NCBI RefSeq assembly: GCF_003633755.1
Contig: NZ_RBIL01000002.1
Location: forward strand, 1,426,001-1,490,000
Reading direction: 5' to 3'
Length of the DNA: 64,000 nt
DNA from: Solirubrobacter pauli
GTDB lineage: Bacteria; Actinomycetota; Thermoleophilia; Solirubrobacterales; Solirubrobacteraceae
Positions within the stretch are counted from its first letter, which is position 1. The number at the start of each line of letters is the position of its first letter. Below, piece by piece: positions 63,123 through 64,000 of this stretch. The position numbers and the translations under genes were made by a program. The notes below the pieces were generated by a model that saw nothing but the letters and a program-made list of their open reading frames with translations, ran no database searches and was not told the DNA's origin.

Positions 63123-64000
63123 GCCGGCAAATGTGCCATCTGGGCGGCCGGATAGCGCTCCCCGGCCGCGGAGTCCTCGGGCACGGCGGCCTCGATCTTG
63201 GCGATGTCGACGTCCAGCGTCAGCGCCTCGAGGGCCTCGGTGAGGCGCTCGCGGCGGCGCGCGCCGATCAGCGGCACGATGTCCTCGCCGCGTGAGAGCG
63301 CCCACGCAATCGCGGCCTGGGCAGGGGTGGCGCCGGCCTCGGCCGCCGCTTCGCGCAGCGCCTCGACGAGCTTCAAGTTGTGGTCGAGGTTCTCGCCCTG
63401 GAAGCGCGGGCTGACGCCGCGGAAGTCCTTGGAGACGTCGCGATCCTTGCTCCAGTGGCCGGACAGCAGGCCGCGGCTCAGGACCCCGTAGGCGGTGACG
63501 CCGATTCCGTGCTCGCGGGTGGTGGGGAGGATCTCGGCCTCGATCCCGCGGCTGATCAGGCTGTACTCGATCTGCAGGTCGGAGATCTCCGTGACCGTGG
63601 CGGCGCGCCGGATGACGTCCGCGCTGGACTCCGACAGGCCGACGTGGCGGACGTGACCCGCCTCGATCAGCTCCTTGATCGCGCCGACCGTCTCCTCGAT
63701 CGGCACGTTGGGGTCGGTGCGGGCGAGCCGATAGATGTCCACGTGGTCCGTGCCGAGCCGGCTGAGGCTGTACGCGAGGAAGTTCTTGACCGCCTGCGGG
63801 CGGCCGTCGTAGCCGTTCCAACCGCCGTCGGCGTCGCGCAGCGCGCCGAACTTGACGCTGATCGTCACCTGGTCGCGGTCCCGGTCCGCGAGCGCCTCGC
63901 GGATCAGCAGCTCGTTGTGGCCCATCCCGTAGAAGTCGCCCGTGTCGATGAGCGTGATGCCGGCGTCGAGGGCGGCGTGGATCGTGGCGATCGACTCGGC
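63119..64000 (-). CDS. Aldo/keto reductase, 5' end cut by window
   Basis: The frame is open to the window edge, so the start is outside. The visible 293 residues hold ITLIDTGDFYGMGHNELLIR (catalytic Asp and Tyr), Lys in ISVKFGALR, VDIYRLARTDPNVPIEETVG, VRHVGLSESSADVIRR, LQIEYSLISRG, GVTAYGVLSRGLLSG and IVPLIGARRRERLTEAL. The LARTDPNVPIEE segment is the variant of the AKR13/IolS-like branch that lacks the usual active-site His. TetR follows with an ATGA overlap. Substrate unknown. Confidence 0.93.
   Translation of the reverse strand, partial: AESIATIHAALDAGITLIDTGDFYGMGHNELLIREALADRDRDQVTISVKFGALRDADGGWNGYDGRPQAVKNFLAYSLSRLGTDHVDIYRLARTDPNVPIEETVGAIKELIEAGHVRHVGLSESSADVIRRAATVTEISDLQIEYSLISRGIEAEILPTTREHGIGVTAYGVLSRGLLSGHWSKDRDVSKDFRGVSPRFQGENLDHNLKLVEALREAAAEAGATPAQAAIAWALSRGEDIVPLIGARRRERLTEALEALTLDVDIAKIEAAVPEDSAAGERYPAAQMAHLPA

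Noticed and set aside
1-64000. tRNA, rRNA, CRISPR arrays, insertion sequences, prophage or integration sites
   Set aside because: No cloverleaf, rRNA core, spaced direct repeats, transposase, integrase or flanking direct repeats were seen; gene order and composition look like ordinary chromosomal sequence.

Overview
This is a 64 kb chromosomal segment of very high G+C content (strong G/C bias at third codon positions, many GTG starts, 4-nt ATGA gene overlaps). It most likely comes from a motile, Gram-positive, high-GC actinobacterium. The best guess is Thermoleophilia/Solirubrobacterales (Solirubrobacter- or Conexibacter-like), an inference from the secreted FG-GAP and choice-of-anchor proteins with Pro/Ala/Thr stalks and basic beta-rich C-termini, the soil-type regulators and the lack of outer-membrane genes. 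I see 60 full-length or small protein genes and two genes cut by the window edges. There are no rRNA or tRNA genes, insertion sequences, prophage genes or CRISPR arrays, and no gene-free stretch exceeds 300 bp.

Layout. 1-7.9 kb: SRAP (cut), CPA1 antiporter, chemoreceptor, metallophosphoesterase, J-domain/PH-like protein and a SNF2 enzyme with a HARP-like N-terminus. 7.9-12.7 kb: two secreted proteins behind a possible iron-regulator box. 12.5-16.6 kb: EamA exporter divergent from LysR, HAD-TPR fusion, STAS protein, degenerate metallo-beta-lactamase-like protein. 16.6-19.4 kb: ABC-F ATPase behind a structured leader, then a secreted beta-helix protein. 19.3-25.8 kb: small-molecule enzymes (LLM oxidoreductase, SMP-30, HbpS-like, SDR, DHFR-like, S9 peptidase) with an XRE regulator. 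26-29 kb: large ATPase-LuxR regulator and a 32-residue microprotein. 29.1-37.2 kb: membrane protein, formamidase, secreted protein, penicillin-binding protein divergent from an ECF sigma factor, aminotransferase behind an attenuator-like leader, 45-residue acidic protein, aldo/keto reductase and two small membrane proteins. 37.2-49.8 kb: second FG-GAP protein, M28 peptidase, tandem receiver/LuxR protein, ACT protein, second chemoreceptor, secreted peptidoglycan-binding protein, LytR-CpsA-Psr protein and NHL-repeat protein. 49.8-56.3 kb: one-directional block with response regulator, histidine kinase, LolA-like protein, ABC ATPase and permease, lipoprotein and Bax inhibitor-1 protein. 56.4-64 kb: orphan ATPase-domain protein, a second LysR/EamA divergent pair, MOSC protein, RNase HI, NarL-type two-component pair with a separate membrane sensor protein, TetR and an aldo/keto reductase (cut).

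The genes mainly serve the cell surface and envelope, sensing and regulation, and small-molecule handling. The most interesting non-coding feature is the leader at 34,484-34,598. It holds a ten-residue uORF (MRRVARTVAL) with a good ribosome binding site, and its last codons can pair in two mutually exclusive ways ahead of an aminotransferase gene, as in an attenuator. A second candidate regulatory RNA lies upstream of the ABC-F gene. All functions are assigned by reading motifs; no database search was possible.
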